A DNA stretch of 64,000 bases, from NCBI RefSeq assembly GCF_900104515.1, contig NZ_FNJL01000022.1:33685-97684 (forward strand), read 5' to 3'. Source of the stretch: Paracidovorax cattleyae. GTDB taxonomy: Bacteria > Pseudomonadota > Gammaproteobacteria > Burkholderiales > Burkholderiaceae_C. A program made the position numbers and the translations under genes. The notes under the pieces were generated by a model. That model was not told the origin of the DNA. It saw only the letters and a list, made by a program, of their open reading frames with translations, and searched no databases. Every line of letters starts with the position of its first letter. Position 1 is the stretch's first letter. Shown here piece by piece: positions 37,900 to 47,304 of the stretch.

Positions 37900-38390
37900 T
37901 CAGAAAGGGAATGCCGGTGGCGTGGCCTTGACGGTCAGCCATTGCCACCGGGTGTACTCGTCGATGTCCGCAGGCCCGCCGACGAAACTGCCGTTGCCGC
38001 CCAGGCCCGGGCCGCCGAAGGGATTGGTGCATTCGTCGTTCAAAGTCTGGCCGTTGACGTGCAGCATGCCGGCGTTCAGCCGCTGGGCCAGCGCCATGGC
38101 GCGCGCCACGTCGCGGCCGATCACCGCCGCGGCCTTCGTGGGTGCCGCCGGCCCCCAGCGTGGCGCCCTGCCACACCGTGTCCTGCACGATGGCGTCGAA
38201 GCGCACCAGTTGCCGGGCGTCGATCATCGGCCCGAGGGCCACCTGCGCGCCGTCGCCCACCGGCAGGTGCCGGACCTCGGCCACGAGCCGCTCCCGGAGG
38301 GCCGGCGCGATCGAGGCATGCACCAGCACGCGGCTGGCGGCCATGCAGATCTGGCCCTGGCTGTGGGCCGGCAGCAGCGCTGAACCGCCG
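37900..38390 (-). pseudogene. Decayed aromatic aldehyde dehydrogenase gene
   Basis: The C-terminal part (37900-38124) reads in one frame with LNAGMLHVNGQTLNDEC and PFGGPGLGGNGSFVGG, typical of vanillin/benzaldehyde dehydrogenases. The preceding part (about 38140-38390) reads in another frame with QGQICMAASRVLVH, the catalytic-Cys region, and LGPMIDARQLVRFD. The N-terminal half is missing. Frameshift and truncation make it a pseudogene. It is adjacent to the broken CalA-like gene, so both are relics of an aromatic-alcohol/aldehyde oxidation operon. Confidence 0.75.
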
Positions 38391-38927
38391 GGCCGGACAC
38401 TTTCCGGCCAGGCCCGCACGCCCCCCCCTGGCGCCGATGCGGCACGGGGCAATCCAGCTTGTACCGCAATCTGGCGCCGCTCACTGTCGTGGGCGGTCCC
38501 GATCGTCCGCCGCGCGAGCATCACCCCGTGACGGGCCGGCGGACATCTCCTGCCTACAGGTAGCCGTCGGCCTCGGTACGGCCCATTGGAATTCCGTTGA
38601 ATTCTTTGGAGTGGAAAGCTTTGCATCGCGGCATGTCTCGCATGCAACGGAAAGCAAACAACTTGGGCTGATTGCATGGCGAAACGAAACCAGGTGTTAC
38701 GCTAGACCGCCCCAGGGGGACTGCCACGGCGTCACTCAGAGGTACAGACAGCCAGGCACCAGGGAGAAGGCCCCATCGGGCCCATGCAGATGCGCTTGCC
38801 GCGCCGCTCCTGCCTTCGGCCATTTTTGCCCGCCCGTACTCGGCTGCCGCTACATGCCGCATGCCAGGCCCGCAGGCCTGCGCCGTCACGCCGCCGCTCG
38901 GAAGCCCCATCCATGCAAGGAGAAGCC
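38391..38927. other. Non-coding interval before the secreted-protein gene
   Basis: About 540 bases with no supportable gene. The left part is probably further debris of the aldehyde dehydrogenase locus and has an 8-C run at 38421-38428. The right part (from about 38580) is AT-richer and likely holds the promoter of the gene at 38928. I see no clear operator or RNA structure and no PIP box. Confidence 0.5.
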
Positions 38928-40541
38928 ATGAAAAGAATCCGTCCCGTTTCCAGGGCTGCCGCTGCCCTGCTCGGCACGCTGGCCGTTGCCGGCGCAGCCC
39001 ATTCGGGCGTCATCGCCGGAACCGGTGCCGCGCCCTCCGGGGCACAACTGGGCTATACCAATGCCGCCGCCACCAGGGTGGCGGAAGGCAAGACCGGCCA
39101 TGCCCTGCTGGTGCCTTACTTCACCGCGCAGAATGGCCAGATGTCCGTGCTGCACCTGGTGAACATGGACCGGGACAACGGCAAGGTGGTGAACGTGCGC
39201 TTCCGCGGTGCCAACAACGGCGACCGGCTGCTGAGCATGCACGTGCTGCTGGGGCCCGGCGACATCTGGACAGGGGCGGTGACGGCCGGCGCCGACGGCA
39301 CCGCGCAACTGACCACGGACGACAACACCTGCACGATGCCGCAACTGGCGCGCAATGTGCCGCAGCCTTTCTCCACGGACCGCCTCGACCCGGCGTGGAG
39401 TGCGGCCACCAAAGCGGTCCAGACGCGCGAAGGCGCCATCGAAGCCATCGTGATGGCCGACGTCCCCGGCGCCCGTGCTTACGGCGACGATGGGGCCAGC
39501 AACTCGACCCTGTTCACGTTGGTCAAAGCAGTGAATGGCGTCCAGCCCTGCACCGAGCGCTACGGAACCCTCAGCACGCTCCTGCTGGACGACATCAGCG
39601 GCGAAGCCGCCGCAGCCTCCCGCGGGCTCGCCACCCCCACGGGACAGGTCGCGGCCACGTGGTACATCATCGACGTGCCGGGCTCCACCACGTTCTCCGG
39701 CACGGCCACCGCCATCCAGGCCATCGACATCGCCGGCCAGCCCGCGCGCGGCAACTACATGCTCTTCCCGCCTACGGACGGGGTGGTGGGGCAACCCGAG
39801 CTCCATACGGCAGACCCCCTTCTGGTGTCCGCAGGGCTGGCCTACCGCTACAAGGACGCTCAGGGCAGTACCGCGCAACCCACGGCAGCACCTGTGCTGG
39901 CGGCCCGGTTGAACGACCTGCCCGACCTATCCACCCCGATGTACCTGCCGCCTTCCGCCGAGAACGCCCGGCGGACCGCCGGCGATCTCTCCCGGCTGAT
40001 GGCGGCACGCGAGGTCAGGAACCAGTATGTTCTCGACCAATCGATTTCGGCGCTCACGGACTGGGTATTGGCCACCCCCACCAAGCGGTACAGCGTCGCA
40101 AAGGACTACAGCCAGTCGGACACGGCAAGCCAGCGTGTGTATTCCGTCGTCCCTCCCGCCGGCTCGGGAACGCAGTATTTCCATGCAAACACGCAGGTCG
40201 GCCAGAGCGTCTGCAGCCTGTCCAGGAGCTGGGGCATGCTCACTTTCAGCCGCCAATCGATGATGGCCGACCACTCCGTACCTCCAACGAACGTCCAGTA
40301 TGAAAGCTGCGGCGCCGTCTCGGTATTGAGCTTCGGTCAGAAGAGCGCACTGGCGTCTTCGATCAACCAGCAATACATATTCGGCGATTTCACCAGCGGA
40401 TGGGCCAGCATCCTGGTGCCGGATGCCCAGGGCCTGCCGATCATCGGCACTTCGGTCATGAAGCTGAGCAACCCCAACGCCACGCCCGGCATCGCCGCCA
40501 ACTACGGCATGAGCCACTCCCACCTCTTCAAGACCCCCTGA
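38928..40541 (+). CDS. Secreted/cell-surface protein of unknown function
   Basis: A 537-aa protein with a Sec signal peptide (about residues 1-25, ending AAHSG). AAGGAG precedes the ATG at 38928; the open frame further upstream has no similarity. The mature part is rich in Thr, Ser, Asn and Gly, with beta-type segments such as GHALLVPYFTAQNGQMSVLHLVNMD. It has four scattered Cys and no lipobox, hydrolase motif or transmembrane helix. It looks like an exported structural or adhesion-type protein. I do not recognise a family. The preceding leader is long and the gene appears to be a single unit. Confidence 0.7.
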   Translation: MKRIRPVSRAAAALLGTLAVAGAAHSGVIAGTGAAPSGAQLGYTNAAATRVAEGKTGHALLVPYFTAQNGQMSVLHLVNMDRDNGKVVNVRFRGANNGDRLLSMHVLLGPGDIWTGAVTAGADGTAQLTTDDNTCTMPQLARNVPQPFSTDRLDPAWSAATKAVQTREGAIEAIVMADVPGARAYGDDGASNSTLFTLVKAVNGVQPCTERYGTLSTLLLDDISGEAAAASRGLATPTGQVAATWYIIDVPGSTTFSGTATAIQAIDIAGQPARGNYMLFPPTDGVVGQPELHTADPLLVSAGLAYRYKDAQGSTAQPTAAPVLAARLNDLPDLSTPMYLPPSAENARRTAGDLSRLMAAREVRNQYVLDQSISALTDWVLATPTKRYSVAKDYSQSDTASQRVYSVVPPAGSGTQYFHANTQVGQSVCSLSRSWGMLTFSRQSMMADHSVPPTNVQYESCGAVSVLSFGQKSALASSINQQYIFGDFTSGWASILVPDAQGLPIIGTSVMKLSNPNATPGIAANYGMSHSHLFKTP

Positions 40542-40595
40542 GATCGCCCGCCAGAGCACTGCCGCCCGCCCGGCGCGGGCGATGCAGCCCAGGCT

Positions 40596-42464
40596 TCAGT
40601 GCCCGGCGGCGAACACCCTGCTGCCGTTCACCCAGGTCTCCAGCACCCCGATGTCGCGCATGCCGGCGGCGTGGGGTGCCGACCACTGCAGCGGGTTCTT
40701 CGCCAGGATGACGAGGTCCGCCTGCTTGCCCGGCAGCAGCGAGCCGATCTGGTGGTCGAGGTGGCACTGCCAGGCCGCATCGATGGTCACGGCGCGCAGC
40801 GCCTGCGGCACATCCAGGCACTCCGGCGCATTCAGCACCTTGCCTTCGCCATGCGCCGGAGCGCCGTGGGCCGGGTGTTTCACGGTGGCCTCCATCACGC
40901 GCCCGACCGCCTGCTCCATGCAGCGCAGCGGCCCCAGCGGCGTCACGAAATGGTCGCTGTGCAGGCTGATCCGCAGGCCGGCCTGCAGGGCGGAGGCGCA
41001 GCGGTCCAGCAGCAGAGAGCGGTCCTTGCCGAGGATCGTGTCCTGGAAGGCCTTGCCCCAGTAGCCCACGTGGCCGATCAGGAAGCTCGGCGAGATCTCC
41101 ATGCGCCGCATCAGGCCGATGGTGTCGTCGTGCAGCAGCGAGGCATGCTCGATGCGGTGCCGCTGCCGGGCCCAGGCCGGCGCCTGCGGCAGGGATGACA
41201 CGGGCGCCTCCGTCGGTGCCGGGGGCGGCACCTTGCTCAGGGCCATCTGGTAGGCGGCCAGCACATTGGTGATGGCCTCGTCGCCGTTGGCGTGCGTGAG
41301 GATCGGCCAGCCCGCCGCGGCCACCACGGCCATCACGTCCGCCAGCTTGCGCGCCGGATCGAAATTGAACAGGCCCCAGGCACCGACGCCGGGCACCGAA
41401 TGCTCGTTGCAGCACTGGTACGGCCGGCTCTGGAATCCGGTCAGGCCCTGGTTGGATCCATCGGAAATCAGCTTCAGCGCGCGTATCGTGAACAGGCTGT
41501 TGCCATCGCTCGACAGCTCCGGCTGGTAGCAGTTCACCCAGGTCATCAGGTCGTTGCTGTTGCCGTACAGCGCGCCACCCATGCGCACGGTCATGGCCGG
41601 CGTCTGCGCCAGCGCCTTGAGCATGGTGACTTCCGCCGGCCCGTTCAGCAGCCCGACACTCGCCTCGAACACCGTCGTGATGCCGCGCTGGTTCGCCTGC
41701 TGGAAGACGCGCTTCAGGCCATCGAGCATCTGTTCCGGGCCCGGCTGCGGCATGGCCACCAGCATCGCTGCGGACTGCTGCTCCGTGAGCACGCCGTCCG
41801 GAAAATCCTTGTCGAGCTTCGCTGCCTGCAGCGCGGGCGTGTTCGCATAGCTGATGTGGCCCGACGCATTGAGCAGGAACATCTTCACCTGGGTGCTGAT
41901 GCCGTCGAGGAACCTGGCATCGATGTCCGTCCAGACCGTCATCAGCGACGGATCCACGCCGAAGCCCATCACCCACTGCCTCGGCGGCGTCGCCTGCTGC
42001 GCCGCCTTCACGGCGGCACGCAGCCGCTTCTCGATCAGCTGGATGTCGTAGTGCGTGTCCAGGTTCTGTCCGTCGAAGGGCGACAGGTCCGTCCAGTCGA
42101 TGATGAGCGCGCTGGTCAACGTGTGGGCATGCGCATCGATCAGGCCGGGCAGCAGCGTCTGCTCGCCCGACAGCGGCCGCTCCAGCGGCTCGAATACGGT
42201 CATCGCCTTGCGCACGTCATGCAGCCTGCCGCTCACGATGACCTTGCCGTCGGCGATGCCGATCGCCTCGACCTTCCTGTCGGGATGCTCCGGATCCGGA
42301 TGGATGTGCCCGCCATGGAAGATCACGGCCTGCGGCACCCCGCGCGCCCCGTGCTGCGCAGCGGCATCGCCCAGCAGGGACTGCCATTGCACCTGGTCGT
42401 GCCGGTACGCAGGCAGCATGCGGGGGCTGCAGCAGGCGCAGCCGAATGAAACGCTGTCGGACAT
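40596..42464 (-). CDS. YtcJ-like amidohydrolase
   Basis: Metal-dependent hydrolase of the amidohydrolase superfamily, YtcJ/exoenzyme-regulatory group, 622 aa. The first metal-binding motif is in LPGLIDAHAHTLTS near residue 110; later ligands are likely His in ILTHANGDEA and RHRIEHASLL, with Asp in LHSDHFVTP. The C-terminus has GSLLPGKQADLVILAKNP, the usual small beta domain. An unusual Cys pair opens the protein (FGCACCSPRML). The ATG at 42464 with GGGAGAG upstream is the start. Substrate unknown. It lies downstream of the GbsR-type regulator on the same strand. Confidence 0.88.
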   Translation of the reverse strand: MSDSVSFGCACCSPRMLPAYRHDQVQWQSLLGDAAAQHGARGVPQAVIFHGGHIHPDPEHPDRKVEAIGIADGKVIVSGRLHDVRKAMTVFEPLERPLSGEQTLLPGLIDAHAHTLTSALIIDWTDLSPFDGQNLDTHYDIQLIEKRLRAAVKAAQQATPPRQWVMGFGVDPSLMTVWTDIDARFLDGISTQVKMFLLNASGHISYANTPALQAAKLDKDFPDGVLTEQQSAAMLVAMPQPGPEQMLDGLKRVFQQANQRGITTVFEASVGLLNGPAEVTMLKALAQTPAMTVRMGGALYGNSNDLMTWVNCYQPELSSDGNSLFTIRALKLISDGSNQGLTGFQSRPYQCCNEHSVPGVGAWGLFNFDPARKLADVMAVVAAAGWPILTHANGDEAITNVLAAYQMALSKVPPPAPTEAPVSSLPQAPAWARQRHRIEHASLLHDDTIGLMRRMEISPSFLIGHVGYWGKAFQDTILGKDRSLLLDRCASALQAGLRISLHSDHFVTPLGPLRCMEQAVGRVMEATVKHPAHGAPAHGEGKVLNAPECLDVPQALRAVTIDAAWQCHLDHQIGSLLPGKQADLVILAKNPLQWSAPHAAGMRDIGVLETWVNGSRVFAAGH

Positions 42465-42592
42465 GGAGACTCTCCCTCGGCTCGTGGTTATGTGATGGTC
42501 ATGGCCTCTGCCAGGGGCCACGATACCGCAGGAACGCACCGGAAAAGACGGGGTTCGGCTACACCCCATTACAACACGGGGACCGAAGGCGG

Positions 42593-43147
42593 TCAGCCGT
42601 CGCGGCCCCTGGGCGGGCCCAGCAGGCGGTCCTTCGCCTTGAGCAGCTTCTGGACCTTGGAGCCCATCTTCATCAGCTGCGACATCGACTCGGGCGACAG
42701 GCGCTGCAGGTCGTCGAACCAGTTGTTGGCCAGATCCACCAAATCGTGCATCTCGCGCATGCGCTGCTGCGCGAAGGCATCCCCGGGCGACTTCGTGCCG
42801 GCCATGAGGGATTCGCGCAGCACGGAGAGCGTGGGAGCGATCTCGCGGCGCCGGCGTTCGGCCGCCACGACACGGAAGATCTCCCACACATCGCCCAGCG
42901 AGGAGAAATATTCGCGGCGGTCCCCGGGAATGCGGCTTTGCCGCACCAGCCCCCACGACTGCAGCTCCTTGAGCCCGATGCTGACGTTCGACCGTGAAAT
43001 GCCGAGCAGCTCGCCGATGTCGTCCGCATGGAGTTCCCGCTCCGTGACGAACAGCAAGGCGTAGATCTGCCCCACGGTGCGGTTGATTCCCCAACGACTG
43101 CCCATCTCGCCGAAATGGCTGACGAAGGTATGAACGAGCGGCGTCAA
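42593..43147 (-). CDS. GbsR/MarR-family transcriptional regulator
   Basis: Winged-helix regulator of 184 aa. The family's N-terminal block VSHFGEMGSRWGINRTVGQIYALLF is followed by the recognition region DDIGELLGISRSNVSIGLKELQSWGLV and a C-terminal helical dimer region. The start appears to be TTG at 43147, because no ATG precedes the conserved block. It is divergent from DUF2946-cydDCABX, and the shared spacer carries palindromes, so it probably controls the cytochrome bd operon and itself. The amidohydrolase gene lies downstream. Confidence 0.85.
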   Translation of the reverse strand: MTPLVHTFVSHFGEMGSRWGINRTVGQIYALLFVTERELHADDIGELLGISRSNVSIGLKELQSWGLVRQSRIPGDRREYFSSLGDVWEIFRVVAAERRRREIAPTLSVLRESLMAGTKSPGDAFAQQRMREMHDLVDLANNWFDDLQRLSPESMSQLMKMGSKVQKLLKAKDRLLGPPRGRDG

Positions 43148-43277
43148 TTTATTGAAATTTTCGAATATTCAGAAAGTTCCATTGTCACACGGACTCTTGC
43201 CCTGCATCAAAACAAAGCCCCGCTCTTGCCCTGGATCAAGCCTTTCCAGTGACGCACCCCGCAGCAGCGCCTAGAAT

Positions 43278-43305
43278 TTCAGAGTTTTCTGAATTTTTGA
43301 AATTC
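43278..43305. promoter_or_regulatory. Overlapping palindromes between the GbsR-type regulator and the cyd operon
   Basis: TTCAGA-GTTT-TCTGAA (43278-43293) and GAATTT-TTG-AAATTC (43291-43305) are perfect inverted repeats that overlap. A related AT-rich stretch with TTGAAATTTTCGAA and TTCAGAA lies at about 43150-43180, next to the regulator's start. The pair of similar sites at both ends of a divergent spacer suggests operators for the regulator. Confidence 0.55.
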
Positions 43306-43341
43306 TTTGCAGCCTGGCTGCGAAGCCTGCATCCCCGCTGT

Positions 43342-43722
43342 ATGCCCCGGCACCGTCCGCGCTCCCCTTTCCTCTGGCTGGCCATCGTGGCCATCCTGTG
43401 GGAAAGCCTCGTGCCCGCATGGAGCAGCCTGCTGCCCGCCCCGTCGGCCAGGACGTGGATCGAGGTCTGCACCTCCCAAGGGCCCCGGCTGATCGCCGCG
43501 GACACGGAAGGCACGGCCGGCGGGCACACGATGCCGCCGGGCATGGAGTGCCCCTGCTGCTGCCTGCCGCTGGAACTGCCCGCCATCGCGTGCCCGCCTG
43601 GCGCGCCGGCCGTGGCCGGCTTCTCCGCGCGCAGCGCCCCCGCCGCGCGCCTGCCGTCGCCGCCCCGGTGGATCGCCTTCTGGTCCGCGCACCCCAGCCG
43701 CGCGCCTCCACGACTCTCCTGA
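43342..43722 (+). CDS. DUF2946-family membrane-associated protein
   Basis: A 126-aa protein. A hydrophobic segment near residues 10-28 is followed by the DUF2946 pattern WIEVCTSQGPRLI. A CPCCCLPLE cluster replaces the usual C-terminal HCPYC-type motif of the family. The Cys-rich region could bind a metal. DUF2946 genes usually sit near copper or TonB genes; here it opens the cyd operon about 100 bases before cydD. The ATG at 43342 is chosen since the frame upstream runs into the operator region. Function unknown. Confidence 0.7.
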   Translation: MPRHRPRSPFLWLAIVAILWESLVPAWSSLLPAPSARTWIEVCTSQGPRLIAADTEGTAGGHTMPPGMECPCCCLPLELPAIACPPGAPAVAGFSARSAPAARLPSPPRWIAFWSAHPSRAPPRLS

Positions 43723-43824
43723 TTCCCTGCATCCGCGGCACGCCAGCCACTGCCCGCCGTCACCCGGCGACGGGCAGGTCGCTCTGTGCATTCCGCTCCA
43801 CGATTTCCTGTCTGGAGAGTTTCC

Positions 43825-45558
43825 ATGCCCGATTCTGCAGCGGCAGGCACGCCTGCGGCCCACGCCCCCGCGACGCCGTCGTCCCTCCCCTTCGATCCTC
43901 CCCCGGGATACCGGACCGGCGCGGCCTGCGTCGCCGCGGCGTCCCTCCTGTGGATGCCCCAGGCGGCGCTGCTGGCGTGGGCCGTGCATCGCCTGTCGGA
44001 GGGCGGCGGCTGGCAGTCCGTGGCCTGGCCGGCCGCGGCCTACGCGGCGCTGGGCATCGCCCGCGCCACCGCCGAAGCCTGGGGCGGCCGGAGAGTCTTC
44101 GCCGCATCGCGGCGCTGCATCAGCCAGTTGCGGGAACAGGCCTGCGCCGCGCTGGCCGGCAGGTCGCCGCTGGACCGTGGGCGGCCCGCATCCGGACTGG
44201 CCGCCAACGCCGTCGCCGAGCAGGCCGACGCCTTGCTGCCGTGGCTGCTGCGCTACGAGACCGCGCGCTGGCGCGTGATGGCCGTACCGCCCGTGATGGC
44301 ACTGGCCGTCGCGGGCGTGTCCTGGGCGGCCGCCCTGATCCTGGTCGCTGCCGCGCCGCTGATCCCGGCAGCCATGGCGCTGATCGGCTGGCGTGCCCAG
44401 GCGGCCAGCGCGGAACAGCTGCAGGCACTCGGGGGCATGAACGGCTTCCTGCTCGATCGACTGCGCGGCCTGAGCACCTTGCGCGCGCTGGGTGCGGTGG
44501 ACGCCACCGCCCTGCGGCTGCGCGCCTCGGCCGAGGACCTGCGGCAGCGCACCATGCGCGTGCTGCGCATCGCCTTCCTGTCCTCGGCCTCGCTGGAATT
44601 GTTCTCGGCACTCGCGGTGGCTTTCGTGGCGGTGTATGTCGGCTTCCACCTGCTGGGACAGATCGGCATGGGCAGTTGGGGACGCCCGCTGGGACTGGGG
44701 CAAGGGTTGTTCATCCTGCTGCTGGCACCCGCATTCTTCGAACCGCTGCGCGACCTGTCGGCCGCCTGGCACGACCGGGCCGCGGGCCGTGCCGCCCTGG
44801 AGGCGCTCGCCGCGCTGCACCGCGCGGGCATGCCGCTGCCCGGCGCACTGGACGATCCCGCCAGCGCACCGGAATGCGCCGCGCCGCGTCCGCCGGCCGT
44901 GGACATCGAAGGCCTGTGCTTCGCGCATCCCGGAGGTGCTGCCGTCTTCGAAAAAGCGCACTGGCGCATCGGCGCAGGCGAACACGTGGCGCTCGTCGGC
45001 GCCAGCGGGGCGGGCAAGTCCACCCTGCTGTCGATCATCGCCGGCCTGGTGCCGGCAGGTGCCGGGACGGTGCGCATCGGTGGCGTCCCGCTGGACGAAA
45101 GCAGTGCCGCATCCCTGCGCGCCCGGATGGCCTGGGTGGGCCAGAAGCCGCATGTCTTCGCGGGCTCCCTGCACGACAACGTCACGCTGCACCGCCCCGG
45201 CCTGTCGCGCCGCGAAGTCGCCGCGGCGCTGCGCCATGCCGGCCTGGAGCGGAGCGTTTCCATCGCGCCGGACATCCCGCTGGGAGAAAGCGGCGCGGGC
45301 CTGTCGGGCGGAGAAACGGTCCGGCTGGCCCTGGCCCGCGCCACCGCGACGCCGCAGGCCGGCCTGTGGCTGCTGGACGAACCGACCGCGCACCTGGACC
45401 GCGAGACCTCGCTCGCCGTGGCGGACTCCCTGGCACGCATGGCGCAGGGCCGCACGCTCATCGTCGCGACGCACGACAGGGCGCTGGCGGCCCGCATCGG
45501 CCGCGTCATCGACATCGGCCCCATCGACGCCGCATGTGCATACCGGAGGGCCGCATGA
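43825..45558 (+). CDS. cydD: ABC exporter subunit CydD
   Basis: Half of the CydDC ABC exporter required for assembly of cytochrome bd; it exports glutathione/cysteine and binds haem. It is 577 aa with six membrane helices in the first 320 residues. The ATPase domain has GASGAGKSTLL (Walker A, near residue 392), LSGGETVRLALARA and LWLLDEPTAHLD. The start ATG at 43825 follows TGGAGAG. The stop overlaps the cydC start by four bases. Confidence 0.93.
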   Translation: MPDSAAAGTPAAHAPATPSSLPFDPPPGYRTGAACVAAASLLWMPQAALLAWAVHRLSEGGGWQSVAWPAAAYAALGIARATAEAWGGRRVFAASRRCISQLREQACAALAGRSPLDRGRPASGLAANAVAEQADALLPWLLRYETARWRVMAVPPVMALAVAGVSWAAALILVAAAPLIPAAMALIGWRAQAASAEQLQALGGMNGFLLDRLRGLSTLRALGAVDATALRLRASAEDLRQRTMRVLRIAFLSSASLELFSALAVAFVAVYVGFHLLGQIGMGSWGRPLGLGQGLFILLLAPAFFEPLRDLSAAWHDRAAGRAALEALAALHRAGMPLPGALDDPASAPECAAPRPPAVDIEGLCFAHPGGAAVFEKAHWRIGAGEHVALVGASGAGKSTLLSIIAGLVPAGAGTVRIGGVPLDESSAASLRARMAWVGQKPHVFAGSLHDNVTLHRPGLSRREVAAALRHAGLERSVSIAPDIPLGESGAGLSGGETVRLALARATATPQAGLWLLDEPTAHLDRETSLAVADSLARMAQGRTLIVATHDRALAARIGRVIDIGPIDAACAYRRAA

Positions 45559-47267
45559 ACGCCTCCGCCCGATCCCGCCTCGCGCTGGCCGCGGTGCTGC
45601 GTCTTTTCCTGGAGACAGGCGGCCGCCGGATGCTGCTCGGCGCGGTGCTGTCGTCCGCCACGGTGCTGGCGGGCATGGCCCTGCTCGGCCTCTCCGGCTG
45701 GTTCATCACGGCGACGGCCCTCGCCGGCCTGGCCGGCGCCCTGGCGTTCAACGTGTTCATGCCCAGCGCAGGCATCCGTCTCCTGGCCCTCGGGCGCACG
45801 GCGGGACGCTATTCCGAGCGCATCGTGACCCACGACGCCACCCTGGCCGTGCTGGCCGCGCTGCGCGAGCGCCTGCTGCGGGGCTGGGCCCGGCCGCAGG
45901 CCGCGCAGGCGCTGCTGCGCCGGCCGGCACGCCTGCTCTTCCGCCTCACCCAGGACATCGATGCGCTGGAATCCATCTATCTGCGCGTCCTGGTGCCCGC
46001 CGCGGCGTCCCTGGGCGCTGCGCTGCTGGCAGCCGGCGTGCTGGGTGCCCTCGATGCACGCCTGGGCGCCGCCGCGCTCGCCTGGCTGCTGGCATGCGGC
46101 GGCGGCTGCGCGCTCCTCGCGGCGCGGCATGCACGCGCCGCCGCGTTGCGCCGCGCACTGGGCATGGAACGGCTGCGCGCGCAGGCCATCGACCTCGTCG
46201 CGGGACAGACCGAGCTGGCCATGGCCGGGCAACTGGGCGCGCAATGCCGGGACATGGCGCGGACCGATGCCCGCCTGGCACGCGCCGATGACGAACTGCA
46301 CCGCATCGACACCCGCTGCGGCTGGCTCCATGCCGTGGCCGGCCACCTGGGCGTGGCCGGCGTCCTGCTCGCCGTGGGCGCGCTGGCGGGTGCCGGAGCG
46401 CTGGGCGCGCCGCTCGCGGCGCTGGGCCTGCTGACGGCGCTCGCCGCGCTGGAGCCCTTCCAGGCCCTGCGGCGGGGCGCGCTGGAGGCCGGCCGCAGCC
46501 TGCTGGCCGCACGCCGCCTGGCCCCACGGCTCGCGAAACCGGCCGCGGAGCCGCGCTCACCACGCATCCGGCACGATACCCCGGGCGGCGAAACCCCTGC
46601 CGCCTGCCTGGCAGGCGCCGAGGCCGGCAGTACCGCCGCCGGGGAGCCGCTATTGCGCGGTATCGACCTGCGCCTGGCGCACGGCGAACGGGTGGCCGTG
46701 GTGGGCGCGAGCGGCGCGGGCAAAACCACGCTGCTGTCGCTGGTCGCGGGCGAATTGCCGGCGCGGGCCGGTACGGTGCAGGCAGAGGCCTGTACCTGGC
46801 TCACCCAGCGCACCGAGCTGTTCCAGGACAGCATCCGCGACAACCTGCGCCTGGCCGGCCCCGCGGCCACCGACGACCGGCTCTGGGCCGTGCTGGAGGC
46901 CAGCGGCCTGGCTGCCGACGTAGAACGGATCGAACACGGCCTGGACACCCGGCTGGGCGAAGGCGGGCTGGGCCTGTCGGGCGGGCAGTCCCGCCGTCTG
47001 GCCCTGGCGCGGTTGCTGCTCCACCGGTCCGGCTTCTGGCTGCTGGACGAACCCACCGAAGGCATGGACGGCCCGACGGCCTGCGACGTGCTGGCCCGGC
47101 TCGAGCGGCATGCCGCGCACAAGACCCTCCTGATCGCCACGCACCTGCGCCGCGAGGCCCGGCTCGCCGACCGCCTCGTGGTGATGGCGCGGGGCCGCAT
47201 CGTCGCGCAGCACCTGCGCGGCACGCCCTCGTTCGACGCTGCGCTGCAGGCGCTGCGTGCGCACTGA
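45555..47267 (+). CDS. cydC: ABC exporter subunit CydC
   Basis: Partner of CydD, 570 aa. The membrane domain contains ALLGLSGWFITATALAGLAG, the CydC-typical N-terminal helix pair. The ATPase domain has GASGAGKTTLL near residue 384, LSGGQSRRLALAR and WLLDEPTEGMD. It starts at ATG 45555, coupled to cydD by ATGA. It lies 37 bases ahead of cydA. The arrangement cydDC before cydAB is reversed relative to the separate E. coli loci but is common in betaproteobacteria. Confidence 0.93.
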   Translation: MNASARSRLALAAVLRLFLETGGRRMLLGAVLSSATVLAGMALLGLSGWFITATALAGLAGALAFNVFMPSAGIRLLALGRTAGRYSERIVTHDATLAVLAALRERLLRGWARPQAAQALLRRPARLLFRLTQDIDALESIYLRVLVPAAASLGAALLAAGVLGALDARLGAAALAWLLACGGGCALLAARHARAAALRRALGMERLRAQAIDLVAGQTELAMAGQLGAQCRDMARTDARLARADDELHRIDTRCGWLHAVAGHLGVAGVLLAVGALAGAGALGAPLAALGLLTALAALEPFQALRRGALEAGRSLLAARRLAPRLAKPAAEPRSPRIRHDTPGGETPAACLAGAEAGSTAAGEPLLRGIDLRLAHGERVAVVGASGAGKTTLLSLVAGELPARAGTVQAEACTWLTQRTELFQDSIRDNLRLAGPAATDDRLWAVLEASGLAADVERIEHGLDTRLGEGGLGLSGGQSRRLALARLLLHRSGFWLLDEPTEGMDGPTACDVLARLERHAAHKTLLIATHLRREARLADRLVVMARGRIVAQHLRGTPSFDAALQALRAH

Positions 47268-47304
47268 TTCACCGCTCTTTTCCCTCCCGCAAAGGATTTC
47301 CACC

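Noticed and set aside
38560..38927. Second PIP box before the secreted-protein gene
   Set aside because: TTCGG occurs near 38815, but no second TTCG lies 15 bases on.
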